Numbered from the stretch's first letter, positions 17,794 through 28,472 are shown. The stretch is DNA of 64,000 bases from an uncultured Lachnospiraceae bacterium (GCA_947630485.1 CANRHU010000005.1:1-64000); one strand, 5' to 3'. Notes: generated by a model from the sequence alone, not told the origin. Numbers and translations: made by a program.

Positions 17794-18822
17794 ATGGGAC
17801 TTGAATTTATCAATAAGCTTCCGACTCCGGCAGAGATCCGGGAGCAGTTTCCGCTGCCTCACGGCCTTGCCGAGGTAAAAGCGCAGAGGGACGAAGAAAT
17901 CCGAAACGTGCTGACCGGGGAAAGCAGCCGCTTCCTGGTGATCATCGGCCCCTGCTCCGCCGACCATGAGGACTCGGTTCTGGAATACGTGAGCCGCCTG
18001 GTTCCCGTCCAGGAAAAGGTGAAGGACAAGCTGATCCTCATTCCCCGCGTCTACACGAACAAACCGCGCACCACCGGCGAGGGCTACAAGGGCCTGCTGC
18101 ATCAGCCGGACCCGGAGAAAAAGCCCAACATGTACGAGGGAATTATCGCGATCCGCAGAATGCATATGCGCGTGGTCCAGGAGACCGGTCTGACTACGGC
18201 CGACGAGATGCTCTATCCGGAGAATCTGCGCTATCTGTCTGATCTGATGTCCTATATCGCCGTGGGGGCCCGCTCCGTGGAAAACCAGCAGCACCGCCTC
18301 GTGGCCAGCGGCTGCGACGTGCCCGTGGGCATGAAGAATCCCACCAGCGGCGACCTGAGCGTTATGCTGAATTCCGTCGTGGCTGCGCAGGGCGCCCACG
18401 AATTCATTTTCCGCGGCTACGAGGTCCACACGCCGGGGAATCCCCTGACCCACACGATCCTCCGCGGCGCGGTCAACAAGCACGGCCAGTACCTGCCCAA
18501 CTACCACTACGAAGACCTTATCCTGCTGCACCGGCTCTATGAGGAGCGCGACGTACAGAATAAGGCCTGTATTGTGGACGCCAACCATTCCAACTCCGGC
18601 AAGCAGTATATGGAGCAGATCCGCATCGTGAAGGAGGTGCTCCACAGCCGCCGCCATTCGGCGGAAATCAGCGAGCTGGTAAAGGGCGTCATGGTCGAAA
18701 GTTATCTGGAGCCGGGCAGCCAGAAGATCGGCGAACACTGCTACGGCAAATCCATCACGGACCCGTGCCTCGGCTGGGAGGACTCGGAACGCCTGATCTA
18801 TGATATCGCCGACAGCCTGTAA
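17794..18822 (+). CDS. aroF: 3-deoxy-7-phosphoheptulonate (DAHP) synthase, class I
   Basis: VIIGPCSADHEDSVLEYVSRL, PRVYTNKPRTTGEGYKGLLHQPD, CIVDANHSNSGKQY. Confidence 0.93.
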   Translation: MGLEFINKLPTPAEIREQFPLPHGLAEVKAQRDEEIRNVLTGESSRFLVIIGPCSADHEDSVLEYVSRLVPVQEKVKDKLILIPRVYTNKPRTTGEGYKGLLHQPDPEKKPNMYEGIIAIRRMHMRVVQETGLTTADEMLYPENLRYLSDLMSYIAVGARSVENQQHRLVASGCDVPVGMKNPTSGDLSVMLNSVVAAQGAHEFIFRGYEVHTPGNPLTHTILRGAVNKHGQYLPNYHYEDLILLHRLYEERDVQNKACIVDANHSNSGKQYMEQIRIVKEVLHSRRHSAEISELVKGVMVESYLEPGSQKIGEHCYGKSITDPCLGWEDSERLIYDIADSL

Positions 18823-18848
18823 CGGGCAGATTGATTTGCCCCGTTACA
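18817..18848. terminator. inverted repeat between convergent aroF and uppP, containing both stop codons
   Basis: CTGTAACGGGCA...TGCCCCGTTACAG, one bulged C; no T-tract. Confidence 0.55.
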
Positions 18849-19845
18849 GCGCCTGAAACTGAGGGATAAACTGCGTCACCACGAAATACACGATGACGAT
18901 CACACCCAGAATGATGCGGTAATATCCGAACAGCTTAAAATCATTCCGCCTGATATAAGCCATCAGGAAACGGATCGAATACACGCTCACGAGAAACGCC
19001 ACTGCCATTCCAAACAGCAGGAGAAATACCTCTCCGCCCGTAAAATGGAATCCGTACTTGATCAGCTTAATCAGGCTTGCGCCGAACATAACCGGGATCC
19101 CGAGAAAGAAAGAAAATTCCGCCGCGGCGCCGCGGGAGCAGCCCAGGAGCATGGCCCCAAGGATCGTCGCGCCGGACCGGGACGTACCCGGCACCAGCGA
19201 GAGCGTCTGAAACAGTCCGATCAGAAGCGCCAGGGACAGGGAAATCTGCTCTACCTTCTCCGTCTTTGCCCTCTTTCCATAATTCTGATTTTCCACCACA
19301 ATGAACAGAATACCGTAGAGGATCAGCGCCGCCGCCACCACGTAGGGGCCGCGCAGATGCTCTTCCATCCAGTCGTCCAGCGGAATTCCCACGAGCGCCG
19401 CGGGCAGACAGGCGATAACCACCTTCACCCAGAGCATAAGCGTCGCGGCTTTAATCCCCAGATGACCGCCTTCTTTGCCCATCGGAACCGCCAGCGGAAT
19501 GATATCCTCGCGCACGCCGCCGCGCGACGTGCGGTATGCGTCCGCGGTCATGACGACTTCCTTCCCGCCCCTGCCGCCCAGCGGCAGCGACATCTGCTTT
19601 TTCCCCATGCTTCTGCCCCTGATCGTCGCAAACGGAAACAGTTTCTGGAAATAGAGCACCACGACGGCCAGAATCGCCCCCAGCTGGATTACCACCAGAA
19701 ACACCTCTTTGAATTCCGGCGTCACATTGAGCTGAACCAGCTCATCCAGAAGAATCATATGTCCGGTGCTGCTGATAGGCAGCCACTCGGTGAAGCCTTC
19801 TACAATTCCAAAAACAAGCACCTTTAAAATTTCGATCACATTCAT
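18844..19845 (-). CDS. uppP: undecaprenyl-diphosphatase
   Basis: GIVEGFTEWLPISSTGHMIL and PGTSRSGATILGAMLLG motifs. Confidence 0.94.
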   Translation of the reverse strand: MNVIEILKVLVFGIVEGFTEWLPISSTGHMILLDELVQLNVTPEFKEVFLVVIQLGAILAVVVLYFQKLFPFATIRGRSMGKKQMSLPLGGRGGKEVVMTADAYRTSRGGVREDIIPLAVPMGKEGGHLGIKAATLMLWVKVVIACLPAALVGIPLDDWMEEHLRGPYVVAAALILYGILFIVVENQNYGKRAKTEKVEQISLSLALLIGLFQTLSLVPGTSRSGATILGAMLLGCSRGAAAEFSFFLGIPVMFGASLIKLIKYGFHFTGGEVFLLLFGMAVAFLVSVYSIRFLMAYIRRNDFKLFGYYRIILGVIVIVYFVVTQFIPQFQAL

Positions 19846-19908
19846 CTGCTTTCCTCTCCCCTGTTGTCATACGCCGCCCGCGCACAGACGCCCGGCTTTC
19901 CTTTCGGT

Positions 19909-20586
19909 TCAGATGTTCTCAATCTGCCAGTCGATGGGAGCCACGCCGTGGCTCTCAAGGAACTCGTTGCACTGGCTGAAATGGCGGCACCCGAAGAAGC
20001 CCCTGTAGGCCGAAAGCGGGCTCGGATGCGGCGCTTTCAATACCAGATGCTTCGGATTCGTCAGCATCGGGATCTTCGACTGGGCCGGCCGGCCCCATAA
20101 CATATATACGATGGGACGGTCCTCACGATTCACCGCCTCAATGATCGCGTCCGTAAACTGCTCCCAGCCCTTCCCCTGGTGGGAATTGGCCTGATGGGCG
20201 CGCACGGTCAGCACCGTGTTCAGAAGAAGCACGCCCTCCTTCGCCCATTTTACCAGATAACCGTTGTTCGGGATATAGCAGCCCAAATCGTCGTGCAGCT
20301 CCTGATAAATATTCACCAGCGACGGCGGGATCTCCTTCTGGTCAGGCAGGACCGAAAAGCAGAGTCCGTGGGCCTGGTGCTCGTTGTGGTAGGGATCCTG
20401 CCCCAGGATCAGCACCTTCACCTCGCTTAACGGCGTCAGATGAAGGGCATTGAAAATGTCGTCTGCCGGCGGGTAGATCACCCGCGTGCGGTACTCCTGA
20501 TTGACAAAATGATAAAGCTCCTTATAATAAGGCTTCCGAAACTCGCCGCCAATCGCCGCAAGCCAGTCGTTCTGGATCGCTCCCAT
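19909..20586 (-). CDS. ung: uracil-DNA glycosylase
   Basis: VLILGQDPYHNEHQAHGLCFSV and APHPSPLSAYRGFFG. Confidence 0.96.
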   Translation of the reverse strand: MGAIQNDWLAAIGGEFRKPYYKELYHFVNQEYRTRVIYPPADDIFNALHLTPLSEVKVLILGQDPYHNEHQAHGLCFSVLPDQKEIPPSLVNIYQELHDDLGCYIPNNGYLVKWAKEGVLLLNTVLTVRAHQANSHQGKGWEQFTDAIIEAVNREDRPIVYMLWGRPAQSKIPMLTNPKHLVLKAPHPSPLSAYRGFFGCRHFSQCNEFLESHGVAPIDWQIENI

Positions 20587-20704
20587 CGATTTTTCCTCCT
20601 GTAACCTTGCAACCTTTAACCCAACATCCTATAATTCCGTATCCGGCATCCCTTACCGCCGCGCATATACGCATACCGCTGTGCCAGGACTTGCTTTCCC
20701 AATC

Positions 20705-21466
20705 TCACAGCCGCACCGGCACGCCTCTCCCCGCCAGGTACTCCTTCACCTGCCGGATCTCCAGTTCCTTATAGTGGAACAGCGACGCCGCCAGCGCCGC
20801 GTCCGCCTTTCCCGCCGTCAGCGCCTCATAGAAATGTTCCAGCGTCCCCGCGCCGCCCGACGCGATCACGGGCACCGACACATTTTCAGCGATCCGGGCC
20901 GTCAGTACATTGTCATAGCCGGCCTTGGTCCCGTCGCAGTCCATGCTGGTCAAAAGGATCTCCCCTGCCCCCAGCCGGTCGGCCTCCATGGCCCATTCCA
21001 CCGCGTCCAGACCGGTATCGATGCGGCCGCCGTTCTTATATACGTTCCAGCCGGTCCCGTCCGCGCGGCGCCTGGCGTCGATCGCCACCACCACGCACTG
21101 CCGGCCGAATTTGTCCGCGGCGTCGCTGATCAGACGCGGCGTGTTGATGGCCGAAGAATTGATGGATATCTTATCCGCGCCCTCCCGCAGAAGCAGGCGG
21201 AAATCGTCCACCGTGCGGATGCCTCCGCCTACTGTGAACGGAATAAACACCGTCTCCGCCACCCGCCGCACCATGTCCACCACCGTGGCCCTGGCGTCGG
21301 AAGAGGCCGTGATATCCAAAAATACCAGCTCGTCGGCCCCGGCCCTGTCGTAGGCCGCGCCGATCTCCACCGGATCCCCGGCGTCCCGCAGATTCACAAA
21401 ATTCACGCCCTTCACCACGCGCCCGTTATGGACGTCGAGGCAGGGGATGATTCGCTTCGTGTGCAT
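20705..21466 (-). CDS. hisF: imidazole glycerol phosphate synthase subunit HisF
   Basis: [31 protein letters not shown]. Confidence 0.97.
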   Translation of the reverse strand: MHTKRIIPCLDVHNGRVVKGVNFVNLRDAGDPVEIGAAYDRAGADELVFLDITASSDARATVVDMVRRVAETVFIPFTVGGGIRTVDDFRLLLREGADKISINSSAINTPRLISDAADKFGRQCVVVAIDARRRADGTGWNVYKNGGRIDTGLDAVEWAMEADRLGAGEILLTSMDCDGTKAGYDNVLTARIAENVSVPVIASGGAGTLEHFYEALTAGKADAALAASLFHYKELEIRQVKEYLAGRGVPVRL

Positions 21467-21511
21467 GTTGATTCCCTCTTTGTCATTCCGTCTGCAAAAA
21501 TCCCGTCTCCG

Positions 21512-22117
21512 TCACATCTCCAGGAAATTCCGCAGAATCTTAAGTCCCACGTCCCCGCTCTTCTCCGGATGGAACTGGCAGGCGCAGACATTCCCCCGCT
21601 CTACCGCCGCGTGGATACGGACGCCGTACTCCGCGGCCGCCGCCACAAGGTCCTGATCCTCGGCCTGCAGATAATATGAATGAACGAAATAGACGAAGCT
21701 TCCCTGGGAAACCCCGGAAAACAGCCGGCTGCCCTCCGTGATCTCCAGAGAATTCCATCCCATATGGGGAATCTTAAGTCCCGCGCTGTCAGGGATCCGC
21801 AGGATGCGCCCCTTAAACACGCCGAGACCTTCCGCTCCCGGGCTTTCCTCGCTGCTCTCAAAAAGCAGCTGAAGCCCCAGACAGATTCCCAGAAACGGCC
21901 TGCCGGAGCCGGCCGCCTCCCGAACCACATCCACGAGGCCATACTGGGAGAGCCTCTCCATCGCGTCGCCGAATGCGCCCACGCCCGGCAGGACTACCCG
22001 GTCCGCGCCGAGAATCCGATCCCGGTCCCTGGTCACGCAGACCTGTTCGCCCAGCGCCTCAAGCGCCTTCGCCACGCTTCTTAAATTTCCCGCGTCATAA
22101 TCAATGATCGCCGTCAC
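21512..22117 (-). CDS. hisH: imidazole glycerol phosphate synthase subunit HisH
   Basis: IIDYDAGNLRSVAKALEALG and PFLGICLGLQLLF glutamine amidotransferase motif. Confidence 0.97.
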   Translation of the reverse strand: MTAIIDYDAGNLRSVAKALEALGEQVCVTRDRDRILGADRVVLPGVGAFGDAMERLSQYGLVDVVREAAGSGRPFLGICLGLQLLFESSEESPGAEGLGVFKGRILRIPDSAGLKIPHMGWNSLEITEGSRLFSGVSQGSFVYFVHSYYLQAEDQDLVAAAAEYGVRIHAAVERGNVCACQFHPEKSGDVGLKILRNFLEM

Positions 22118-22220
22118 AGCTTTGGATTCCCTTCCGTCAGATGATGAATACCAAACGATTGTAGCAGAAAAGCGTCAAAAAAACAAGTAGACCTGCGTAC
22201 AATCCCCCTGCCCATCGATT

Positions 22221-24596
22221 TTATATCTTTTTCAGATACAAAAGCATGCTCGCGAAATCGCCCCACTTCGGCGGGAGCAAAAGCCCCGCGTTCATGAGAA
22301 GACGGCCGCTGTAAACCTGGTTTTCTTTTCCAGAAGCATGTCCCGCCATGGCCGCGTATTCCGGCCTCTGCGCCTCCATTTTCTTCTGTTGGACGCTCTT
22401 ATATTCCTCCACCGCATAATCCGCTTCCGGATCCAGACCCTTAAGCCTTATCCGCCTGCTGTGCTGATTCGGTTTCCCGAGCACCTGCACGAAAGTGACC
22501 AGTGCCTCCGACCGATCCTTTGCGACTACCTGCCAACAGTCCAGCACATGGTTTTCCGCCCAGGAAGCGATCCGGTAGTAATCGCCCTCCCGGTTCAGAT
22601 CCGCGAACCGGTGGTACATAGCCACCTGATTCTCAATCTCCTCCCGGTCTGCCTCGGAGATCTTCGTGATATCCAGCTCGTATCCAAACGTTCCCGCCAG
22701 CGCCACATGGCCCCTGGCCACAAAGGGCGTCGTCCGCCCCACCGCGTGGTTCGGGCAGTCGCTGACGTGCGCTCCCATGGTTCCCAGCGGATAGAGCATC
22801 GCCGTACCCTCCTGAACCTCCAGGCGCTCGACGGCGTCCGTGTCGTCGGAGCACCAGATCTGCGGACTGTAATACAGCATACCGGGATCAAACCTGGCCC
22901 CTCCTCCGCAGCAGTTCTCCAGCAGAAGTTCCGGAAACTCCTTAAGGAGCCGCTCCTGCAGCTCATAGATTCCCAGCGTAAAACGGTGGGCCAGCTCGCC
23001 CTGCTGATCGTCCGCGAGATAAGAGCTTCCCAGATCGGTCAGCTGACGGTTGGAATCCCATTTCACATAGGAAATGTCGGCGCTGCGCAGAATCCCTGCC
23101 ACGCATCCGTAAACATACTCCCTCACCTCCGGCCGGGACAGATCCAGCACGTACTGGGCGCGGCTCTGGGTCGGCGTGCGGCCCGGCTGCCGCATCGCCC
23201 AGTCCGGATGCTGCCGGTACAGATCCGAATCCGGCGAAATCATTTCCGGCTCAAACCAGATGCCGAACTTCAGTCCCTCAGCCTTGACGCGGTCCACCAG
23301 CTCCTTCAGCGTACAGCCCAATTTCTCCTCATTCACAACCCAGTCGCCGAGGGAACAGTTGTCGGAATCCCTTTTCCCAAACCAGCCGTCGTCCATGACC
23401 AGCATCTCAATACCGCGCTTCTTCGCCTCACGGGCAATATCCACCAGCTTGTCGGCGTTAAACTTGAAATACGTCGCCTCCCAGTTATTGATCAGGATCG
23501 GGCGCTGCTTATGAAGGTACGGGCTGCGGATCAGATGGTTCCGGTAGAGGTCGTGGAGGGTGCGGGTCATTTTCCCAAGACCCTCGTCGGAATAGACGCA
23601 GACCACCTCCGGCGCCGTGAAGGTCTCGCCGGGCCGCAGAGCCCAGGTAAAACCCTCCGGATTGATGCCCATCATCATGCGCAGGCTGCCGAACTGGTTA
23701 AGCTCCGCCTCCGCCGTAAAGTTGCCGGAATAGATAAAATGCATGGCGTACACATCGCCGCGGTCCTGCCCCGCGTCCCGGTCCATCACCGCGATGAACG
23801 GATGGTCCTGATGGCCTGACTCGCCGCGGACGGACGACACCAGCTGCCGCCCAAGCGTCACCGGACGGCGGTTTAAATGCCGCTCCCGGGCCCAGGAGCC
23901 GTGAAGCGTCAGCAGATCCATGCCGGAATCCGCCCCCGAACCGATCCCCGCGCCGCCGCAGCCGCGTCCGACGAGACCTCCGCACAAATTCCGGTCGCTC
24001 AAATCCATATCGAAGCTGGCGCTCAGAACCTTTTCCACGTAGATTGTGGAAGCGCTCTCGTTGACCAGCCGGGCGCTCCGCATGACGGCGCGGCTGTCGT
24101 CAAAGACGCTGTAAAGCAGTGTAACCTTTAAACCTATAACCTCGTCCCGCAGGTCGATCTCCAGAGTCTGGCCGCCTGCGGCGTCTCCTGCTGCCGTCCG
24201 TCCCGAAGCTGCATCACCCGCGCTGCAGAATGTGGCCGGAAGTCCGGGAAGTTCCGGCTTTCCCTCAAGAATCCGGTATCCCGCGTAGTGCGGCTCGCAC
24301 CCGCGGTATCCCGCCTCCGTCCGCACGCGCAGACTGCTCTGCCGGTAATCGCCCACCCCCCAGGAGGCGTACTCTGTCGGAAACGTATCCGCGAAGGAAC
24401 ATTTCTCCCGCAGATTCTCTGACGGCACAAACGGCGGCTCGCCGGTGCGCATCAGATACCCGCAGCGGTCGTCGTCCAGGCGTTTCCCGAAATACACATG
24501 TCCCACATATCGATCATCGGCAATGCCGATTACATATTCCACGTCGCCGGCCGTCAGCCGAAACAGCTTCCGGTCTTTGATAAACTGAATACCCAT
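22221..24596 (-). CDS. GH36 alpha-galactosidase
   Basis: INNWEATYFKFNADKLVDIAREAKKRGIEMLVMDDGWFGKRDSDNCSLGDW, KFGIWFEPEMISPDSDL, YVKWDSNR. Confidence 0.93.
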   Translation of the reverse strand: MGIQFIKDRKLFRLTAGDVEYVIGIADDRYVGHVYFGKRLDDDRCGYLMRTGEPPFVPSENLREKCSFADTFPTEYASWGVGDYRQSSLRVRTEAGYRGCEPHYAGYRILEGKPELPGLPATFCSAGDAASGRTAAGDAAGGQTLEIDLRDEVIGLKVTLLYSVFDDSRAVMRSARLVNESASTIYVEKVLSASFDMDLSDRNLCGGLVGRGCGGAGIGSGADSGMDLLTLHGSWARERHLNRRPVTLGRQLVSSVRGESGHQDHPFIAVMDRDAGQDRGDVYAMHFIYSGNFTAEAELNQFGSLRMMMGINPEGFTWALRPGETFTAPEVVCVYSDEGLGKMTRTLHDLYRNHLIRSPYLHKQRPILINNWEATYFKFNADKLVDIAREAKKRGIEMLVMDDGWFGKRDSDNCSLGDWVVNEEKLGCTLKELVDRVKAEGLKFGIWFEPEMISPDSDLYRQHPDWAMRQPGRTPTQSRAQYVLDLSRPEVREYVYGCVAGILRSADISYVKWDSNRQLTDLGSSYLADDQQGELAHRFTLGIYELQERLLKEFPELLLENCCGGGARFDPGMLYYSPQIWCSDDTDAVERLEVQEGTAMLYPLGTMGAHVSDCPNHAVGRTTPFVARGHVALAGTFGYELDITKISEADREEIENQVAMYHRFADLNREGDYYRIASWAENHVLDCWQVVAKDRSEALVTFVQVLGKPNQHSRRIRLKGLDPEADYAVEEYKSVQQKKMEAQRPEYAAMAGHASGKENQVYSGRLLMNAGLLLPPKWGDFASMLLYLKKI

Positions 24597-24717
24597 TCTC
24601 TGCTCTCTCCTTTTCCCAACCGCATCCGCAATGGTACGTTATTGATTCTAAATTTAATCCATAGCCTTTCACAGCTGCCGGCGATCCCAAAAGCCGCAAA
24701 GCGCCTGTCCCGGCGCG

Positions 24718-27700
24718 TCAACTTTCCATAAACCGAATGGATTTCAAGTCGAAATCGGTCCCCGGAAGAAACACGACCGTAAGATCCCGCACTCCTGAAA
24801 TCTCCGGGATTGCAAACGACCTTACGGCCGTTTCTTCGCTGCCCGCAAATTCCAGATCCACGCTCTCGCTCTCCTGCTTCGAGGCACTCTCCTGTCCTGA
24901 AGCATTCCCCTGCTCCGACGCATTTCCCTGCTTCAAGGTACTTTCCTGCTTCGAGGCACTCTCCTGTTCCGAAGCATCTTTTCCCGCTCCAAACGACAGC
25001 CTGATCGTATCGCGCCGGTTTCTCGTGCGGCCTGTGATCTCGACTCTGCGGGCGCCGCTTCCAAAATCAACGTCCTCGAAGCAGACGCTGACATTGTTGC
25101 CGATCCTTTCAATCATCTCTTCTCCCGCCACAAAGCTGTCGCCGTAAACCGCGTCGTTATCCAAAGCGCGGATCAAGGTTCCCAGGCGGCGGGGAGACGC
25201 AAAGCGGAAACCGAGGAAGCGCAGTTCTTCATGGAACACAAATTCCAGGTCATGGACGCCCATCATTGTCCGGGGAAGCGTAAAGGTATTGTATTTGTAC
25301 GTATTCCACTCGTTCTTTGCCTGGAAACGCAGGGTGTCAATCCATTCGCCGTCAGCGTAAAGCTCAACCGGAATCACATTTTCATTGTACGTATAAATGC
25401 CGATCGTGATCTCATCCGAACCGGTCTTCTTAAAATCGACATGCCGGAAAAGGACTCTTTTCGTCCTCCTTAAAAGCACTCCGCCGCCCATGTCGGAATT
25501 CAGCTCGTCGGCATTCGCGGCCAACGAGGCGAGGACAATGTTCCCATACGGATTGAAAGCGGCAGGACCAAAACCCGCGTTTTCCATCTCGATTTCCGAG
25601 ATAACCTCCTCGTATTTTCCTCCGTTCCTGCAGTACGCCCTGAAACGGTAGACGCCGTCGCCCAGAGGAGTCAGAACCGCTCCGTCCGGAGCCGCCTCGA
25701 TCTTTAGAAGGTTTGTCTCGACCCCCGCGGCAGTAACCGCCTTAAAACCGATATCGCCGGGAGCCGGAACCGCTCCCTCGGGATAGATTGCGATCCGGGC
25801 AAACGCCTTCGGATTGTCGGGCGTAAGCCTCTTCTCCGACACGGCAAGCCCGATCTTCCGGACGCTCAGGTCATCCTTACGGCCGTCACGCTCAACCTTC
25901 TGGAGGCAGGAAATCCCTTCCGTAACGCAGGGCTTTCCTTCTAATGCGCTAAAAACCTTCTCCGGCGCGCCGCCAGCCCCTTTTAACGCCTCCGCGGCTG
26001 AAACAGAAATCTTAACGCTCTCATCCGGGAGTCCGGGGGAACTCAACGTGACCACAGCATCGCCTGCCTGGAACGACGCGCCGAGAACCACGGTCAGCCG
26101 CCCGCCGAAAAGCCTGCGGGAGTTGGTCTTATATTCCTCATAATCGGTGCTGTCGCCGTTGTCCATGCCCATCAGCCGAAGCGGCCCCGAGACGCTCACA
26201 TTCACCCGGTTTCTCGCATTGTCACAGGCATTGCCTTCGCTGTCAACGGCGGTAATCTCCAGGAAAACCAGATCCACGCCGTCCGCCGCAACCGACGTTC
26301 GGTCCGACTGAACCGAAAGGCGCGCGGCGTCCCCGGGCGTGCGGCGGACGTCCCCGCAGACCGTCTCTCCTGCCGCGTTATATCCGACCGCTTTCAGCTC
26401 TCCCGCCTCATACTCCGCGTGCCAGCGTCCGGAAAGGGTATGCCCGTCGGTATGATTATAAAGCGCTTTCCCAAGGCTGCGGCCGTTTACGAAAACCTCA
26501 ACAGCATCGCAGTTGGAATAGGCGAAAATGTCAATCTGCTGCCCTTCGTTCCAATCCCAGGACGGAAACAGATGGACAAACGGCGCGGCCGTTTTGTTCC
26601 ACTCGGCTTTATAGGCATAGAAGCTGTCCTTGGGAAAGCCCGCGGTATCGATATGCCCGAAAAAGGAATTCTTCGTGCGGTAGGGCGTAGGCTCGCCGAT
26701 ATAATCCCAGCCGGTCCAGATAAACTGGCCGAGGGAATAGGGCCGGTTCCTGTCCTCGGTGATGTTATGCTCAACATTCGGCGCGCCCCAGCCGGTGCAG
26801 CAGTTCATCAGCGACGAACACTGGCTGTCATCATAGGTCGTGGCGGAAACCGATGCCGGGAAATGATAGATTCCCCGCGACTGAATCGTCGAAGCGGTCT
26901 CCGAACCGTAAATCACCCAGTCCGGATGCTCCTCATGGTGGCGGTCGTAAATGCTTTCCAGATAATTGTATCCCACCGCCCCCAGGTGTGCCGCGCAGTT
27001 CTGCGCGCCCTGCCAGCGCATATGGTTGGATCCGATCGTCACGGGATGCGCGTTTTTATAATCGTGGATACGGACGCAGCGGATCAGTTCCTTCGTCAGC
27101 TCCTCGCCGCGCGGGATGTCGTTGGTATCTCCGATCTCATTGCCGATGCTCCACATGATGATGCCGGCCCGGTTCCGGTCGCGCCTGATCCAGCTTTCCA
27201 CGTCGCGCTCATGCCACTCGTCAAAGAAACGCGCATAGTCATAATCGGTCTTCCGGTTCTGCCACATGTCAAAGGCTTCGCTGTCCACGAGAAAGCCCAT
27301 CTCGTCGCACAGATCCATGAATCCCGGCGCGGGCGGATTGTGGGAGGTACGGATGGCGTTGACGCCCATTTCCTTAAGCTTCATAAGCTGCCGCCTCGCC
27401 GCGTTTTTATGAAAGGCCGCGCCCAGCGCGCCCTGGTCGTGATGCATGCAGACGCCGTTGAGCTTTAAGCTCCTGCCGTTCAGGAAAAAGCCCTTTTCGC
27501 TGTCAAAACGGCAGGATTTGAAGCCGACGCGCTCACACCTTTGGTCGGCGGGTTCATTTCCAATGAACAGCTCCGTCAGAAGGGAATACAGATACGGGCG
27601 TTCCGGGCTCCAAAGCTCAGGCTCTGCAATGTGAATGCTCTGCGTCGTTTTGGACGTTCCGACCGGCACCGCAGCTTCCGCGGACGCCGCGGCAGTTCCG

Positions 27701-28311
27701 TCCGCGCCGAAAAGGGTATGCCGCACGACGCAGTCCTGCACCGCGCAGATCTCCGTGTCGATCTCCATGTGCCAGCTGCTGCCCTCGGAGCAGCTGTTCT
27801 CCTCGCATCGGATGTCTTCGCCGCTCCGGCTGCCTGACGCGGAAGTGCTGCCGCCTTCCGGACGGCTCACAACATAGGTTCCGTCCGCGGCAATATAATT
27901 TGTGCCGGTTTCGCGGAGCCAGACGTCCCGGAAAATTCCCGCGCCGGAATACCAGCGCGTGTTGGGATTCTGATACCTTACGCGGACCTTGATCTCATTT
28001 TCTCCCTCCCGCAGCGCAAGCGGGACATCGAACGTCGTGTAGCCGTATTTCCACTCGAAGATCTTCTCGCCGTTTAAGTATACCTCGCTGTCCATATAGA
28101 CGCCCTCAAAGCGCAGGGTATAGACCTTCCCGGCAGTACTCTCGGCGCGGAACGTCTTCTTATACCATCCGTCCGATGTCCGGTAAAGGTCGTTCACATG
28201 CCAGATCTGCCAGTCGTGCGGAATATCCACCGGTCTGTAATTGCTTTCTTCGGGGAGTTCCCCGAGGGGCATTTCGGCAAAAAGCCAGCCGTCGTTAAAT
28301 AATTTCTTCAT
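24718..28311 (-). CDS. GH2 family beta-galactosidase-like enzyme, intracellular, with C-terminal Ig/CBM-like domains
   Basis: MKKLFNDGWLFAEMPLGELPEESNYRPVDIPHDWQI, IRTSHNPPAPGFMDLCDEMGFLVDSEAFDMW, IIMWSIGNEIGDT; no signal peptide. Confidence 0.9.
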   Translation of the reverse strand: MKKLFNDGWLFAEMPLGELPEESNYRPVDIPHDWQIWHVNDLYRTSDGWYKKTFRAESTAGKVYTLRFEGVYMDSEVYLNGEKIFEWKYGYTTFDVPLALREGENEIKVRVRYQNPNTRWYSGAGIFRDVWLRETGTNYIAADGTYVVSRPEGGSTSASGSRSGEDIRCEENSCSEGSSWHMEIDTEICAVQDCVVRHTLFGADGTAAASAEAAVPVGTSKTTQSIHIAEPELWSPERPYLYSLLTELFIGNEPADQRCERVGFKSCRFDSEKGFFLNGRSLKLNGVCMHHDQGALGAAFHKNAARRQLMKLKEMGVNAIRTSHNPPAPGFMDLCDEMGFLVDSEAFDMWQNRKTDYDYARFFDEWHERDVESWIRRDRNRAGIIMWSIGNEIGDTNDIPRGEELTKELIRCVRIHDYKNAHPVTIGSNHMRWQGAQNCAAHLGAVGYNYLESIYDRHHEEHPDWVIYGSETASTIQSRGIYHFPASVSATTYDDSQCSSLMNCCTGWGAPNVEHNITEDRNRPYSLGQFIWTGWDYIGEPTPYRTKNSFFGHIDTAGFPKDSFYAYKAEWNKTAAPFVHLFPSWDWNEGQQIDIFAYSNCDAVEVFVNGRSLGKALYNHTDGHTLSGRWHAEYEAGELKAVGYNAAGETVCGDVRRTPGDAARLSVQSDRTSVAADGVDLVFLEITAVDSEGNACDNARNRVNVSVSGPLRLMGMDNGDSTDYEEYKTNSRRLFGGRLTVVLGASFQAGDAVVTLSSPGLPDESVKISVSAAEALKGAGGAPEKVFSALEGKPCVTEGISCLQKVERDGRKDDLSVRKIGLAVSEKRLTPDNPKAFARIAIYPEGAVPAPGDIGFKAVTAAGVETNLLKIEAAPDGAVLTPLGDGVYRFRAYCRNGGKYEEVISEIEMENAGFGPAAFNPYGNIVLASLAANADELNSDMGGGVLLRRTKRVLFRHVDFKKTGSDEITIGIYTYNENVIPVELYADGEWIDTLRFQAKNEWNTYKYNTFTLPRTMMGVHDLEFVFHEELRFLGFRFASPRRLGTLIRALDNDAVYGDSFVAGEEMIERIGNNVSVCFEDVDFGSGARRVEITGRTRNRRDTIRLSFGAGKDASEQESASKQESTLKQGNASEQGNASGQESASKQESESVDLEFAGSEETAVRSFAIPEISGVRDLTVVFLPGTDFDLKSIRFMES
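24868..24975. repeat. 18-bp coding repeat (hexapeptide ASxQ[EG][SN], about 6 copies)
   Basis: ASEQES ASKQES TLKQGN ASEQGN ASGQES ASKQES in the GH2 C-terminal region. Confidence 0.9.
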
Positions 28312-28350
28312 ATCGTTTTCCTCATGAAATCGTAATTGGTAGCGTCTTCC

Positions 28351-28380
28351 ATTATACTCTATCCGAAAGCGGCAGCGCAA
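28351..28380 (-). promoter_or_regulatory. putative promoter of the GH2 gene
   Basis: Minus strand TTGCGC-18 bp-TATAAT. Confidence 0.55.
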
Positions 28381-28472
28381 CCGTTTATTGCTAAAACCTG
28401 GGCCGGAAATTTACGGGATTTTGACAGGAAGCCGGCCGGCCAAAAGCATATTTCTTCATACCGCTTGACATC

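Noticed and set aside
22338-23819. 493-aa plus-strand ORF opposite GH36
   Set aside because: Antisense shadow ORF; no start context or domain.
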